Under the pieces are notes generated by a model, which saw only the letters and a list, made by a program, of their open reading frames with translations, was not told the origin of the DNA and did not search any database. The position numbers were made by a program, and so were the translations under genes. A stretch of DNA of 27,128 bases from Rhodospirillaceae bacterium (GTDB lineage: Bacteria > Pseudomonadota > Alphaproteobacteria > Rhodospirillales > 2-02-FULL-58-16). The DNA lies in NCBI GenBank assembly GCA_013349695.1, contig DUZD01000008.1, positions 1 to 27,128 on the forward strand. Direction: 5' to 3'. This document shows, in pieces, positions 15,580 to 22,332 of this stretch (position 1 is its first letter; every line of letters starts with the position of its first letter).

Positions 15580-15678
15580 AATTAAATTCGGTGACAGCAT
15601 ACTTAATTCCAAGATCGGAGATTTCGTGACTTCCATGCCCGACGGCTGGAATTAAGTATGCTGTCACCGAATTTAATT
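15580..15678. repeat. 99-bp REP-like hairpin with 32-bp perfect arms
   Basis: The arms 15580-15611 and 15647-15678 are perfect inverted repeats of 32 bp around a 35-base spacer. The core, TTCGGTGACAGCATACTTAA, resembles short repeats that I recall from many genomes near REP-associated (Y1-type) tyrosine transposases. No target duplication is evident. It starts eight bases after the REC-MBL stop, so it may also end that transcript, and it lies 20 bases before ridA. Confidence 0.75.
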
Positions 15679-15697
15679 TGAACGGGGGTAAACCGTC

Positions 15698-16165
15698 ATG
15701 GCCGGAACGATCGACCAACGCTTGGCCGAACTCGCCATTGTCCTGCCCAAAGCGGCGGCGCCCGCCGCCAACTATTTGCCCTTCGTCGTCACCGGCAACC
15801 TGGTTTTTGTCGCCGGCCAACTCCCGACATGGAACGGGGAAATCAAATACCTGGGCAAGCTCGGCGAAAACTTGAGCCTTGATGAAGGCTACCAGGCGGC
15901 GCGCCTATGCGCTCTCAACCTGATCGCGCAAGTGCGCGAGGCGGCGGCTGGCGATTTGGACCGCGTCAGGCGCGTCGTCAAGCTCACCGGCTACGTCAAC
16001 ACCACCGCCGATTTCAGCGACCAGCCGAAAGTGATCAACGGGGCGTCGGAGCTAATGGCCGAAATTTTCGGCGAGAACGGCCACCACGCCCGCGTCGCGG
16101 TGGGGTGTTCATCTTTGCCGCTTGGCGTCGCCGTGGAAGTGGACGGCATTTTCGAGGTCGCATAG
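15698..16165 (+). CDS. ridA: RidA family protein (YjgF/YER057c/UK114)
   Basis: This encodes 155 residues. RidA-type enzymes hydrolyse reactive enamine/imine intermediates released by PLP enzymes. Visible features are LVFVAGQLPTWNGEIKYLGK, the helix ALNLIAQVREAAAGDLDRVRRVVKLTGYV (written in part here), and the C-terminal strand with Arg132 in HARVAVGCSSLPLGVAVEVD, the position of the essential Arg that binds the substrate carboxylate. It belongs to the slightly longer Rid subgroup of about 150-155 residues, so a specialised substrate is possible. A GGGGG stretch nine bases before the ATG serves as Shine-Dalgarno. It is separated from modA by a 164-base gap with its own promoter. Confidence 0.9.
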   Translation: MAGTIDQRLAELAIVLPKAAAPAANYLPFVVTGNLVFVAGQLPTWNGEIKYLGKLGENLSLDEGYQAARLCALNLIAQVREAAAGDLDRVRRVVKLTGYVNTTADFSDQPKVINGASELMAEIFGENGHHARVAVGCSSLPLGVAVEVDGIFEVA

Positions 16166-16273
16166 GCGGGCGCGATATCCTTGAGAACCCTCTCTGGGCT
16201 TGCCGTGGGTCCGTCGGTCAAAGACCCGAAACCCCACCCTCCCGCTATTATGAGAGTCCACTTCCGCTTCGCC

Positions 16274-16302
16274 TTGACAAAAATCGTTATATTCTTTCAT
16301 AT
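16274..16302 (+). promoter_or_regulatory. modA promoter
   Basis: A perfect -35 TTGACA (16274-16279), 17 bases and TCATAT (16297-16302; CATATA with 18 bases is equally good). The -10 lies inside the Mo-box, so a bound repressor would block polymerase. Confidence 0.7.
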
Positions 16303-16308
16303 ACAACG
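16285..16308 (+). promoter_or_regulatory. Probable ModE-type Mo-box (molybdate operator)
   Basis: CGTTATAT, a six-base centre and ATATACAACG form a 24-bp dyad in which seven of the eight outer pairs match. This closely resembles the CGnTATAT-N-ATATAnCG-like operators of ModE/MopAB regulators. It overlaps the modA -10, so molybdate-loaded ModE should repress modABC. No modE gene is in the window. Confidence 0.75.
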
Positions 16309-16329
16309 CTTCGGCCGCCGGGGGTATCC

Positions 16330-17220
16330 ATGACCAAATATGGACATTTGAAAACGGCGCCGGGCGGGCGCTTGCCGTTCTGCCACGGCGCCGGGGTCCG
16401 TCGTTTTCGGGCTTTTCTCCACCTCGCCGCCGGTCCTTGCCGCCTCGCGGTGGCGGTGGCCGCCGCCTGGCTGGCGGTGATGGTTCCGGTGGCCAGCGAG
16501 GCGGCCAATGGCGAGCGGGTCTTGTTGTTTGCCGCCGCCAGCACCACGGCGCCCGTCGAGCGGATCGTTTCCCTATTTCGGTCGCAAGGCCTGGGCGCCG
16601 CCGCCGCCTCCTTCGCATCGAGTTCCATCCTGGCGAAACAGATCGCCAACGGTGCCCCCGCCGATATTTACATCTCCGCCAATCCAGGATGGATGGATTT
16701 TCTCGCCGCCAAACGGGCCATCGTGCCGGCCAGCCGTTTTGATCTGCTCGGCAACCGATTGGTGCTGATCGTGCCCGCCGGCAGCATCCTTTCCCTGCGC
16801 ATCGCCCGGGATTTCCCTTTCGCCGAAAAACTGGCCGGCGGCCGGCTGGCCATGGGCGACCCCGACCATGTGCCGGCCGGCATTTACGGCAAGGCGGCGT
16901 TCGAACGGCTGGGTCTGTGGCGGGCGCTCGCCGGCCGGGTGGTCAGGACCCAGGACGCACGCGCCGTTTTGGCCCTCGTCGAACGGGGCGAGGCGGCGGC
17001 CGGCGTCGCCTACGCCAGCGACGCCCGGATCACCAGCCGGGTGCGCGTCGCCGCCTCCTTTCCCGCCGCCAGCCACCCGCCGATCACCTACCCGGCGGCC
17101 ATCGTCGCCGGCCGTGACCGGCCAGAGGTGCGGAGGTTTTTCGATTTTTTCAGGTCGCCCCAGGCGGCCGCCGTCTTCGCCGAGCACGGCTTCACCGTAA
17201 TCCCAGCGGCGGCGCCCTGA
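16330..17220 (+). CDS. modA: Molybdate ABC transporter, periplasmic binding protein
   Basis: This encodes 296 residues. It captures molybdate (or tungstate) in the periplasm for ModBC. The ATG at 16330 follows GGGGG and lies about 20 bases after the predicted transcript start. The n-region is unusually long, about 37 residues with many Arg and His, before the hydrophobic core LAVAVAAAWLAVMVPVA; cleavage is likely near ASEA (about residue 57). The mature protein opens ERVLLFAAASTTAPVERIVS, with the small-residue/Ser-rich oxyanion site, then FASSSILAKQIANGAPADIY, WMDFLAAKRAIVPASR and GDPDHVPAGIYGKAAFERLG, all typical of ModA. The C-terminus has ITYPAAIVAG and FFDFFRSPQAAAVFAEHGF. It is first in modABC. 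Confidence 0.93.
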   Translation: MTKYGHLKTAPGGRLPFCHGAGVRRFRAFLHLAAGPCRLAVAVAAAWLAVMVPVASEAANGERVLLFAAASTTAPVERIVSLFRSQGLGAAAASFASSSILAKQIANGAPADIYISANPGWMDFLAAKRAIVPASRFDLLGNRLVLIVPAGSILSLRIARDFPFAEKLAGGRLAMGDPDHVPAGIYGKAAFERLGLWRALAGRVVRTQDARAVLALVERGEAAAGVAYASDARITSRVRVAASFPAASHPPITYPAAIVAGRDRPEVRRFFDFFRSPQAAAVFAEHGFTVIPAAAP

Positions 17221-17238
17221 GGACCGTGCCTTCCCGCC

Positions 17239-17931
17239 ATGTGGACCCTCACCCCCTTCGAGATCGAGGCCGTGCGTTTGAGCCTGCGCGTCGCCTTCTG
17301 GGCCGTCGCTGGCAGTCTGCCCATCGGCCTGCTCACCGCCTGGCTGCTGGCCCGGTGCGATTTTCCCGGCAAATCCCTGCTCAATGGCCTTTTGTACCTG
17401 CCCATGATCCTGCCGCCGGTGGTCATCGGTTACCTGCTCCTCATCCTGCTGGGACGGCGCGGCCCCCTGGGGAGTTGGCTTTTCGATACCCTTGGCGTCA
17501 CCGTCGCCTTCACCTGGAAAGGCGCCGCCGTCGCCTCCGCCGTCATGGCCTTTCCACTGATGGTGCAAGCCATCCGCCTGTCCCTGGAAGCGGTGGACCG
17601 GCGCCTGGAGCAGGCGGCGCTTACCCTCGGCGCCAGCCCGGCGCGGGTGTTCCTGACCGTCACCTTGCCGTTGGCCGCGCCCGGCGTCCTCTCCGGCACC
17701 ATCCTCTCGTTTGCCCGCGGCTTCGGCGAGTTCGGCGCCACCATAACCTTCGTTTCCAACATCCCCGGCGAAACCCAGACCCTGCCGCTGGCGCTGTTTT
17801 CGTTGTTCCAGGCGCCGGGCGGCGAGGCCGGGGCGCTACGCCTGATGATCGTCTCCATTCTGCTGGCGATGGCGGCGCTCGTGGTCTCCGAGTTCCTGGC
17901 GCGGCGGGTCGCCGCCCGCATTGGCGGGTGA
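17239..17931 (+). CDS. modB: Molybdate ABC transporter, permease
   Basis: This encodes 230 residues, the normal ModB length. It is a hydrophobic inner-membrane protein with about five to six helices (LSLRVAFWAVAGSLPIGLLT, LLYLPMILPPVVIGYLLLIL, AAVASAVMAFPLMV, a final LMIVSILLAMAALVVSEFL). The cytoplasmic EAA loop that docks on the ATPase is EQAALTLGASPARVFLTVTL. It starts 18 bases after modA. The stop TGA (17929-17931) is duplicated by the mobile element inserted there, so the protein itself is intact, but the original closely spaced junction with modC is interrupted. Confidence 0.95.
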   Translation: MWTLTPFEIEAVRLSLRVAFWAVAGSLPIGLLTAWLLARCDFPGKSLLNGLLYLPMILPPVVIGYLLLILLGRRGPLGSWLFDTLGVTVAFTWKGAAVASAVMAFPLMVQAIRLSLEAVDRRLEQAALTLGASPARVFLTVTLPLAAPGVLSGTILSFARGFGEFGATITFVSNIPGETQTLPLALFSLFQAPGGEAGALRLMIVSILLAMAALVVSEFLARRVAARIGG

Positions 17932-18195
17932 TACCAAGGATCGATGATAATGACCCATAGAGATCGCCTCAGCGCCCCGTCGGGTAGGAGAAAAGTTGCC
18001 GGCGATGCGGCGCATCGTCAAAGCTTTTCGCCGCCCTCCGACGGGGCGCTGAGGCGACCGGAACGGCGGCTTCCCAAGGCTTTCGGACGTCGTCGTGCCC
18101 GTCTCGCGATGCCCCGCATCGCCACGCCGCGCACTCCTAGCCGAAAGCCTTGGGAAGCCGTCTCTATGGGTCATTATCATCGATCCTTGGTATGA
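17929..18195. mobile_element. MITE, 261 bp, inserted at the modB stop codon, 3-bp TGA duplication
   Basis: Perfect 32-bp terminal inverted repeats lie at 17932-17963 and 18161-18192 (outer end TACCAAGGATCGATGATAAT). TGA flanks both sides (17929-17931 and 18193-18195) as the target duplication. Inside are two large hairpins: 19-bp perfect arms at 17965-17983 and 18038-18056, and 20-bp perfect arms at 18067-18086 and 18141-18160, each with a smaller central hairpin (GATGCG/CGCATC at 18004-18016; GCGATGC/GCATCGC at 18106-18122). The order of repeats is A-B-B'-C-C'-A', a three-armed fold. No transposase is encoded. The length is 87 codons, with no stop in the modB frame. Confidence 0.9.
18166..18195 (+). 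other. Mini-ORF in the right end of the MITE
   Basis: ATG at 18166 opens MGHYHRSLV and stops at the duplicated TGA 18193-18195, four bases before the modC ATG at 18200. GGGAAG (18152-18157) lies eight bases upstream as a weak ribosome-binding site. Its stop stands in the same position relative to modC as the original modB stop did, so it could supply stop-restart coupling. Confidence 0.35.
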
Positions 18196-18199
18196 TAGC

Positions 18200-19303
18200 A
18201 TGTTGGAAGTGGATATCAGCCGCCGCTTCGGCGATTTTCCCTTGCACGTCCGTTTCACCGCCGAGACCGGCCTGACGGCCCTGTTTGGCCGCTCCGGCGC
18301 CGGCAAGACATCGCTGATCAACCTCTTGGCCGGGCTCGAACGTCCCGACGGGGGCAGGATCGAGATCGACGGCCACGTGCTTTTCGATGCCAGCGAAGGC
18401 GTCGATCTGCCGCCCCAGAAACGCCGCCTTGGTTATGTGTTCCAGGAATCGCGCCTGTTCCCCCATATGAGCGTCCTGGGCAACCTGAGCTACGGCATGC
18501 GCCTGAGACCGGCATCGGAACGTCATCAGGATTTCCACCAGGTGGTCGACATGCTGGACCTGAAGCCTTTTCTCGACCGGCGGCCGAAAACGCTCTCGGG
18601 CGGCGAGAAACAACGGGTGGCCATCGGCCGCGCCCTGCTGGCCAGCCCCCGGCTGTTGCTCATGGACGAGCCACTGGCGTCGCTGGACGCGCCCAGAAAG
18701 AACGAAATCCTGCCGTTCATCGAGCGCCTGCGCGACGAGGCGAACCTTCCCATCGTCTACGTCAGCCACGCCTTGGACGAGGTCATCCGCCTCGCCGATA
18801 CCTTGGTCATCCTGTCCGAAGGCAGAGCCGTCGCCTCGGGATCCGTCGAGCAGATCATGAGCCGCCTGGACTTGAGGCCGCTGACCGGACGCTACGAAAC
18901 CGGCGCCGTCTTTTCGGCGGCCGTCGTCGCCCAGGACGACACCTTCGGGCTCACCGAACTCGCCTTCGCCGGCAACCGGCTGCTGGTGCCGCGTCTGCGG
19001 ATGCCGGAGGGAACCTCCCTTCGCGTCCGCATCCGCGCCCGCGACGTTTCCCTGAGCCTGACGCCACCCGCCGACATCAGCGTGCTCAACATTTTCCCCG
19101 GCCGGATCGAGGAAATCGGCGCCGACGGCGGTCCGCAGGCCGACCTATTGGTCGATATCGGCGTTCCCCTGATCGCCCGCGTGACCCGGAAATCCCTGCA
19201 CGAGCTCGACCTCAAGCCCGGCAAGAAGGTCTATGCCTTGGTCAAGGCCGTCGCCGTCGACCGTCCCAGCCTGGGCCAGCGCGGCACGGAAATACGGTCT
19301 TGA
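18200..19303 (+). CDS. modC: Molybdate ABC transporter, ATP-binding protein
   Basis: This encodes 367 residues from the ATG at 18200; an in-frame extension back to 18095 lies inside the mobile element and is not native. The ATPase domain has Walker A GRSGAGKT (30-37), a Q-loop in YVFQESRLFPHM, signature LSGGE (132-136), Walker B LLLMDEP (152-158), D-loop LASLD and switch His in VYVSHALDE. The C-terminal part (about 290-360, LRVRIRARDVSLSLTPPADI onward) is the MOP/TOBE domain that binds oxyanion and can regulate transport. Before the insertion the gene followed modB by four bases, using GGCGGG in the modB end as its ribosome-binding site; that site is now about 270 bases away. Confidence 0.95.
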   Translation: MLEVDISRRFGDFPLHVRFTAETGLTALFGRSGAGKTSLINLLAGLERPDGGRIEIDGHVLFDASEGVDLPPQKRRLGYVFQESRLFPHMSVLGNLSYGMRLRPASERHQDFHQVVDMLDLKPFLDRRPKTLSGGEKQRVAIGRALLASPRLLLMDEPLASLDAPRKNEILPFIERLRDEANLPIVYVSHALDEVIRLADTLVILSEGRAVASGSVEQIMSRLDLRPLTGRYETGAVFSAAVVAQDDTFGLTELAFAGNRLLVPRLRMPEGTSLRVRIRARDVSLSLTPPADISVLNIFPGRIEEIGADGGPQADLLVDIGVPLIARVTRKSLHELDLKPGKKVYALVKAVAVDRPSLGQRGTEIRS

Positions 19304-19330
19304 CAGGAAAACTTGGATTCTGCGAACGGT

Positions 19331-19356
19331 TATGATAATCATATTCAATTATCATT
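19331..19356 (+). promoter_or_regulatory. Fur-type iron box upstream of the Fe(III) transporter
   Basis: TATGATAATCATA (19331-19343) is a 6-1-6 dyad, and TGATAAT (19333-19339) is repeated inverted as ATTATCA (19348-19354). This is the GATAAT-rich array expected of Fur or a Fur-family regulator. GATAAT within it could also serve as a -10 for fbpA, which would make the box a repressor site. The hairpin CGAGCC/GGCTCG near 19386-19411 lies between it and the gene. Confidence 0.7.
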
Positions 19357-19436
19357 GAGTTTTGTTGAGACAAATTCGCGGAAAAACGAGCCTCTCGGTT
19401 GTGGGGCTCGATAAAAAAATCCAAGGAGGATGAAAT

Positions 19437-20477
19437 ATGATGAAATCGTGGTATTGGCGCGTCGCCGCGGCTTTCCTGGGCGTCGCGACCCTTTATCTGG
19501 TTGCCGCGGCGCCGGCATCCGCCGGCGAGGTCAATCTTTATTCATCGCGCCAGCCGTTTCTCATCGAACCGCTGCTTGACTCCTTCACCAAGGAGACCGG
19601 CATCAAGGTCAACATGGTGTATCTGAAAAAGGGGATGCAGGAACGGCTCAAGGCCGAGGGCTTGAACAGCCCCGCCGACGCCATTCTTACCGCCGATATC
19701 GGCAGACTCCACAACCACGCCAAGGCCGGCCTGTTGCAGCCGGTGACATCAAGCGTGTTGGATACTAACATTCCGGTCCAGTACCGCCATCCAGACGGTC
19801 TTTGGTACGGGCTTACCGTCCGGGCGCGCGTCATTTTCGTTCACAAGGAGCGGGTCAAACCCGGCGAGGTGACCTCTTACGAGGACTTAGCCGATGCCAA
19901 GATGAAGGGGCGGGTATGCACGCGCTCGGGCAAGCATGTCTACAACGTCTCGCTGCTCGCCTCGATCATTGAGGCCAAGGGGAAAGAGGCGGCGGCGGAC
20001 TGGGCCAGGGGATTGAAGGCGAACCTGGCGCGCCGGCCGCAGGGTAACGACCGCGCCCAGGTGAAGGCGGTTTTCGAAGGCGAATGCGACGCAGCCCTCG
20101 GCAACACCTATTACATGGGCAAGATGGCGGCCAACGAAAAAGAACCGGTGCAGAAGAAATGGGCCGCCGCGGTCAGGATCATCTTTCCCAACCAGGACGG
20201 CCGCGGCACGCACGTCAACATCAGTGGCGCCGGCGTCACCAAAAGCGCCAAGAACAAGGAAAACGCCATCCGCCTCATCGAGTTTCTGAGCGGCGATTTC
20301 GCCCAGAAGATCTACGCCGAACGAAACTTCGAATACCCGGTGAAAGCCGGCGTCCCGCTTCACCCGATGGTCGCTTCCTGGGGCGAGTTCAAGGCCGATA
20401 AAGCCTTCCTGGCGAAGGTTGCCGAGCAACGCATCACGGCAACTCGAATCATGGACCAAGTGGCTTTCAACAACTGA
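19437..20477 (+). CDS. fbpA: Fe(III) ABC transporter, periplasmic binding protein
   Basis: This encodes 346 residues. It binds ferric iron in the periplasm (FbpA/FutA family). The ATG at 19437 lies seven bases after a strong AAGGAGG. A signal peptide (YWRVAAAFLGVATLYLVAA) ends at ASAG, about residue 29. The mature start EVNLYSSRQPFLIEPLLDSF is diagnostic of the family. The tandem tyrosines Tyr225-Tyr226 (GNTYYMGKM) are the expected iron ligands, and GVTKSAKNKENAIRLIEFLS is the conserved C-terminal lobe. A stem-loop follows the gene, in keeping with higher expression of the binding protein than of the permease. Iron repression through the upstream Fur-type box is inferred. Confidence 0.94.
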   Translation: MMKSWYWRVAAAFLGVATLYLVAAAPASAGEVNLYSSRQPFLIEPLLDSFTKETGIKVNMVYLKKGMQERLKAEGLNSPADAILTADIGRLHNHAKAGLLQPVTSSVLDTNIPVQYRHPDGLWYGLTVRARVIFVHKERVKPGEVTSYEDLADAKMKGRVCTRSGKHVYNVSLLASIIEAKGKEAAADWARGLKANLARRPQGNDRAQVKAVFEGECDAALGNTYYMGKMAANEKEPVQKKWAAAVRIIFPNQDGRGTHVNISGAGVTKSAKNKENAIRLIEFLSGDFAQKIYAERNFEYPVKAGVPLHPMVASWGEFKADKAFLAKVAEQRITATRIMDQVAFNN

Positions 20478-20487
20478 AGAAGGCCCT

Positions 20488-20555
20488 CGAGGCCGACGGC
20501 GGCCGCCGGGGCGGCAACTCCCCCCTCTTCCCTGGCGGCCGTCATGGCGGCCTCG
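20488..20555 (+). promoter_or_regulatory. Intercistronic stem-loop between fbpA and fbpB
   Basis: CGAGGCC (20488-20494) pairs with GGCCTCG (20549-20555), and GGCCGCC (20501-20507) with GGCGGCC (20534-20540), giving a long GC-rich hairpin without a T-run. Such structures in transporter operons commonly protect the upstream mRNA or attenuate readthrough. Confidence 0.6.
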
Positions 20556-20622
20556 CACCCGGATTGGCGGGACTTGCCCGAGTGAAATCGTGACGAAGGG
20601 TGGGGCAAGGATCGATGCTGAA

Positions 20623-22332
20623 ATGACCTCCATGGTGGCAAGAACGGCCGGCGCCGCGTGGCGCCGGACGGACTGGCGCTCATGGGCCAACGGCTGGACG
20701 CTGGGCACGATGGCCATTGCCTTGGCGGTCATGGTTCCGGTGATCGCGGTGATTACGCTCGCCTTCAACCCCAGCGACGACATCTGGCGGCATCTGGCCT
20801 CGACCGTCTTGCCCATGTACATCGGAACCACCCTGCAACTCATGGTCGGCGTGGGTATTGGGACGTTTATGATCGGCGTCGGCTCGGCCTGGTTGGTGAC
20901 CATGTGCCGGTTTCCCGGCCGGCGCGTCTTCGAATGGGCGCTGCTGCTGCCCATGGCGGTGCCCGCCTACGTCATCGCCTACGTATACACCGACATCCTG
21001 GAGTACGCCGGTCCGCTGCAAAAGGGATTGCGCGAGATCTTCGGCTGGACCGGCAAAAGTCAATACTGGTTTCCCGAAATCCGCTCGCTGGGCGGCGCCG
21101 TTTCGATGATGACCTTGGTGCTTTATCCATACGTCTACATGCTTTCCCGCGCCGCCTTTCTGGAACAGTCCGTTTGCGTGCTCGAGGCCAGCCGAGTGCT
21201 GGGGCGGGGACCGTGGCGCAGTTTCTTTTCGGTGGCCCTGCCGTTGGCGCGGCCAGCCATCGTTATCGGGGTGTCGCTGGTTCTGATGGAGACGCTGAAC
21301 GATTTCGGCACCGTCGATTTTTTCGCCGTCAATACCTTCACGCTCGGTATTTTCGATGTCTGGCTGAACATGAACAATGTCGCCGGAGCGGCCCAATTGG
21401 CGTCCCTGCTCTTGCTTTTCGTGGTGGCGCTGATTTTTCTGGAGCGCTTCTCGCGGCGCAAGCAGCGCTTCCATCACACCACCACCAAGTACAAGGCGCT
21501 GCCCGGTTACCGGCTCGCCGGGACGATCGGAGCGCTGTCCTTCGCCGCCTGTTTTATCCCCGTGTTGTTGGGTTTTCTGTTGCCGAGCGGGGTGCTCGCG
21601 GCCTACGCCGTCACCTATTTCGAGGATGCCGCCAACCCGGCCGTTCTGGCCCATGCCGCCAACAGCGTCATGTTGTCCTCCTTGGCGGCGGTCCTGGCCG
21701 TGGCCGTGGCTATTTTCATGGCCTATGGCGTGCGAATCAAGGGCGGTAAGGTGCTGAAAGCGGTGGCCCGACTGGCCAGCATGGGCTACGCCGTGCCCGG
21801 TTCGGTGCTGGCGGTCGGCGTCATTGTCTCTCTCGCCTCGCTGGACAACGCCGTGGACGGGTTTTTCCGCGAAACGTTTGGAATTTCCACCGGGTTGTTG
21901 TTCAGCGGCACCATCGCGGCGGTCACTTTTGGATATCTTGTCCGCTTCCTGGCCCTGTCGTACGGGACCGTCGAGGCCAGCCTGAGCAAGGTCACCCCCA
22001 ATATGGAAGGGGCCGCCCGCTGCCTTGGTCACGGGCCGTTCAGCACCATGCGGCGCGTACACGTGCCGCTCATTAAGAGCAGCGTGCTGACGGCGGCGAT
22101 CCTGGTTTTCGTGGATTGCATGAAAGAGCTTCCCATGACCGTCATCCTACGGCCGTTCAACTTCCAAACCCTGGCCACGTTCGTCCACCAATACGCCTCG
22201 GACGAGCAGTTGGGGGAAGCCTCTCTGGCCGCTCTCGCCATCGTCGGGACGGGCATTCTGCCGGTTTTGTTTCTGAGCATGGCCATCACCCGTTCGCGGC
22301 CCGGCCATGGCAGGCAAGGAGAAGTGTCATGA
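20623..22332 (+). CDS. fbpB: Fe(III) ABC transporter, fused double permease
   Basis: This encodes 569 residues from the ATG at 20623 (AAGGA 11 bases upstream; a GTG at 20590 is an alternative). It is an inner-membrane protein made of two tandem permease modules with about twelve helices. Each has an EAA-type loop: EASRVLGRGPWRSFFSVALP in the first half and EGAARCLGHGPFSTMRRVHV in the second. The motif LLPMAVPAYVIAYVYTD and TLNDFGTVDFFAVNTFTLGI are typical of the FbpB/FutB family, where one chain provides the whole channel. It overlaps the ATPase gene by ATGA at 22329-22332. Confidence 0.94.
   Translation: MTSMVARTAGAAWRRTDWRSWANGWTLGTMAIALAVMVPVIAVITLAFNPSDDIWRHLASTVLPMYIGTTLQLMVGVGIGTFMIGVGSAWLVTMCRFPGRRVFEWALLLPMAVPAYVIAYVYTDILEYAGPLQKGLREIFGWTGKSQYWFPEIRSLGGAVSMMTLVLYPYVYMLSRAAFLEQSVCVLEASRVLGRGPWRSFFSVALPLARPAIVIGVSLVLMETLNDFGTVDFFAVNTFTLGIFDVWLNMNNVAGAAQLASLLLLFVVALIFLERFSRRKQRFHHTTTKYKALPGYRLAGTIGALSFAACFIPVLLGFLLPSGVLAAYAVTYFEDAANPAVLAHAANSVMLSSLAAVLAVAVAIFMAYGVRIKGGKVLKAVARLASMGYAVPGSVLAVGVIVSLASLDNAVDGFFRETFGISTGLLFSGTIAAVTFGYLVRFLALSYGTVEASLSKVTPNMEGAARCLGHGPFSTMRRVHVPLIKSSVLTAAILVFVDCMKELPMTVILRPFNFQTLATFVHQYASDEQLGEASLAALAIVGTGILPVLFLSMAITRSRPGHGRQGEVS

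Noticed and set aside
17932..18192. Viral hairpin telomere
   Set aside because: Only the repeat order is alike; there is no replication gene, and the 3-bp duplication shows transposition-type insertion.
18095..18199. Upstream in-frame start extending modC by 35 residues
   Set aside because: The extension lies wholly inside the mobile element; the ModC fold begins at the ATG at 18200.
20680..22062. 460-codon open frame antisense to the permease gene
   Set aside because: It is a low-complexity His/Gln/Gly/Arg-rich translation typical of an antisense frame; the plus strand encodes a clear permease.
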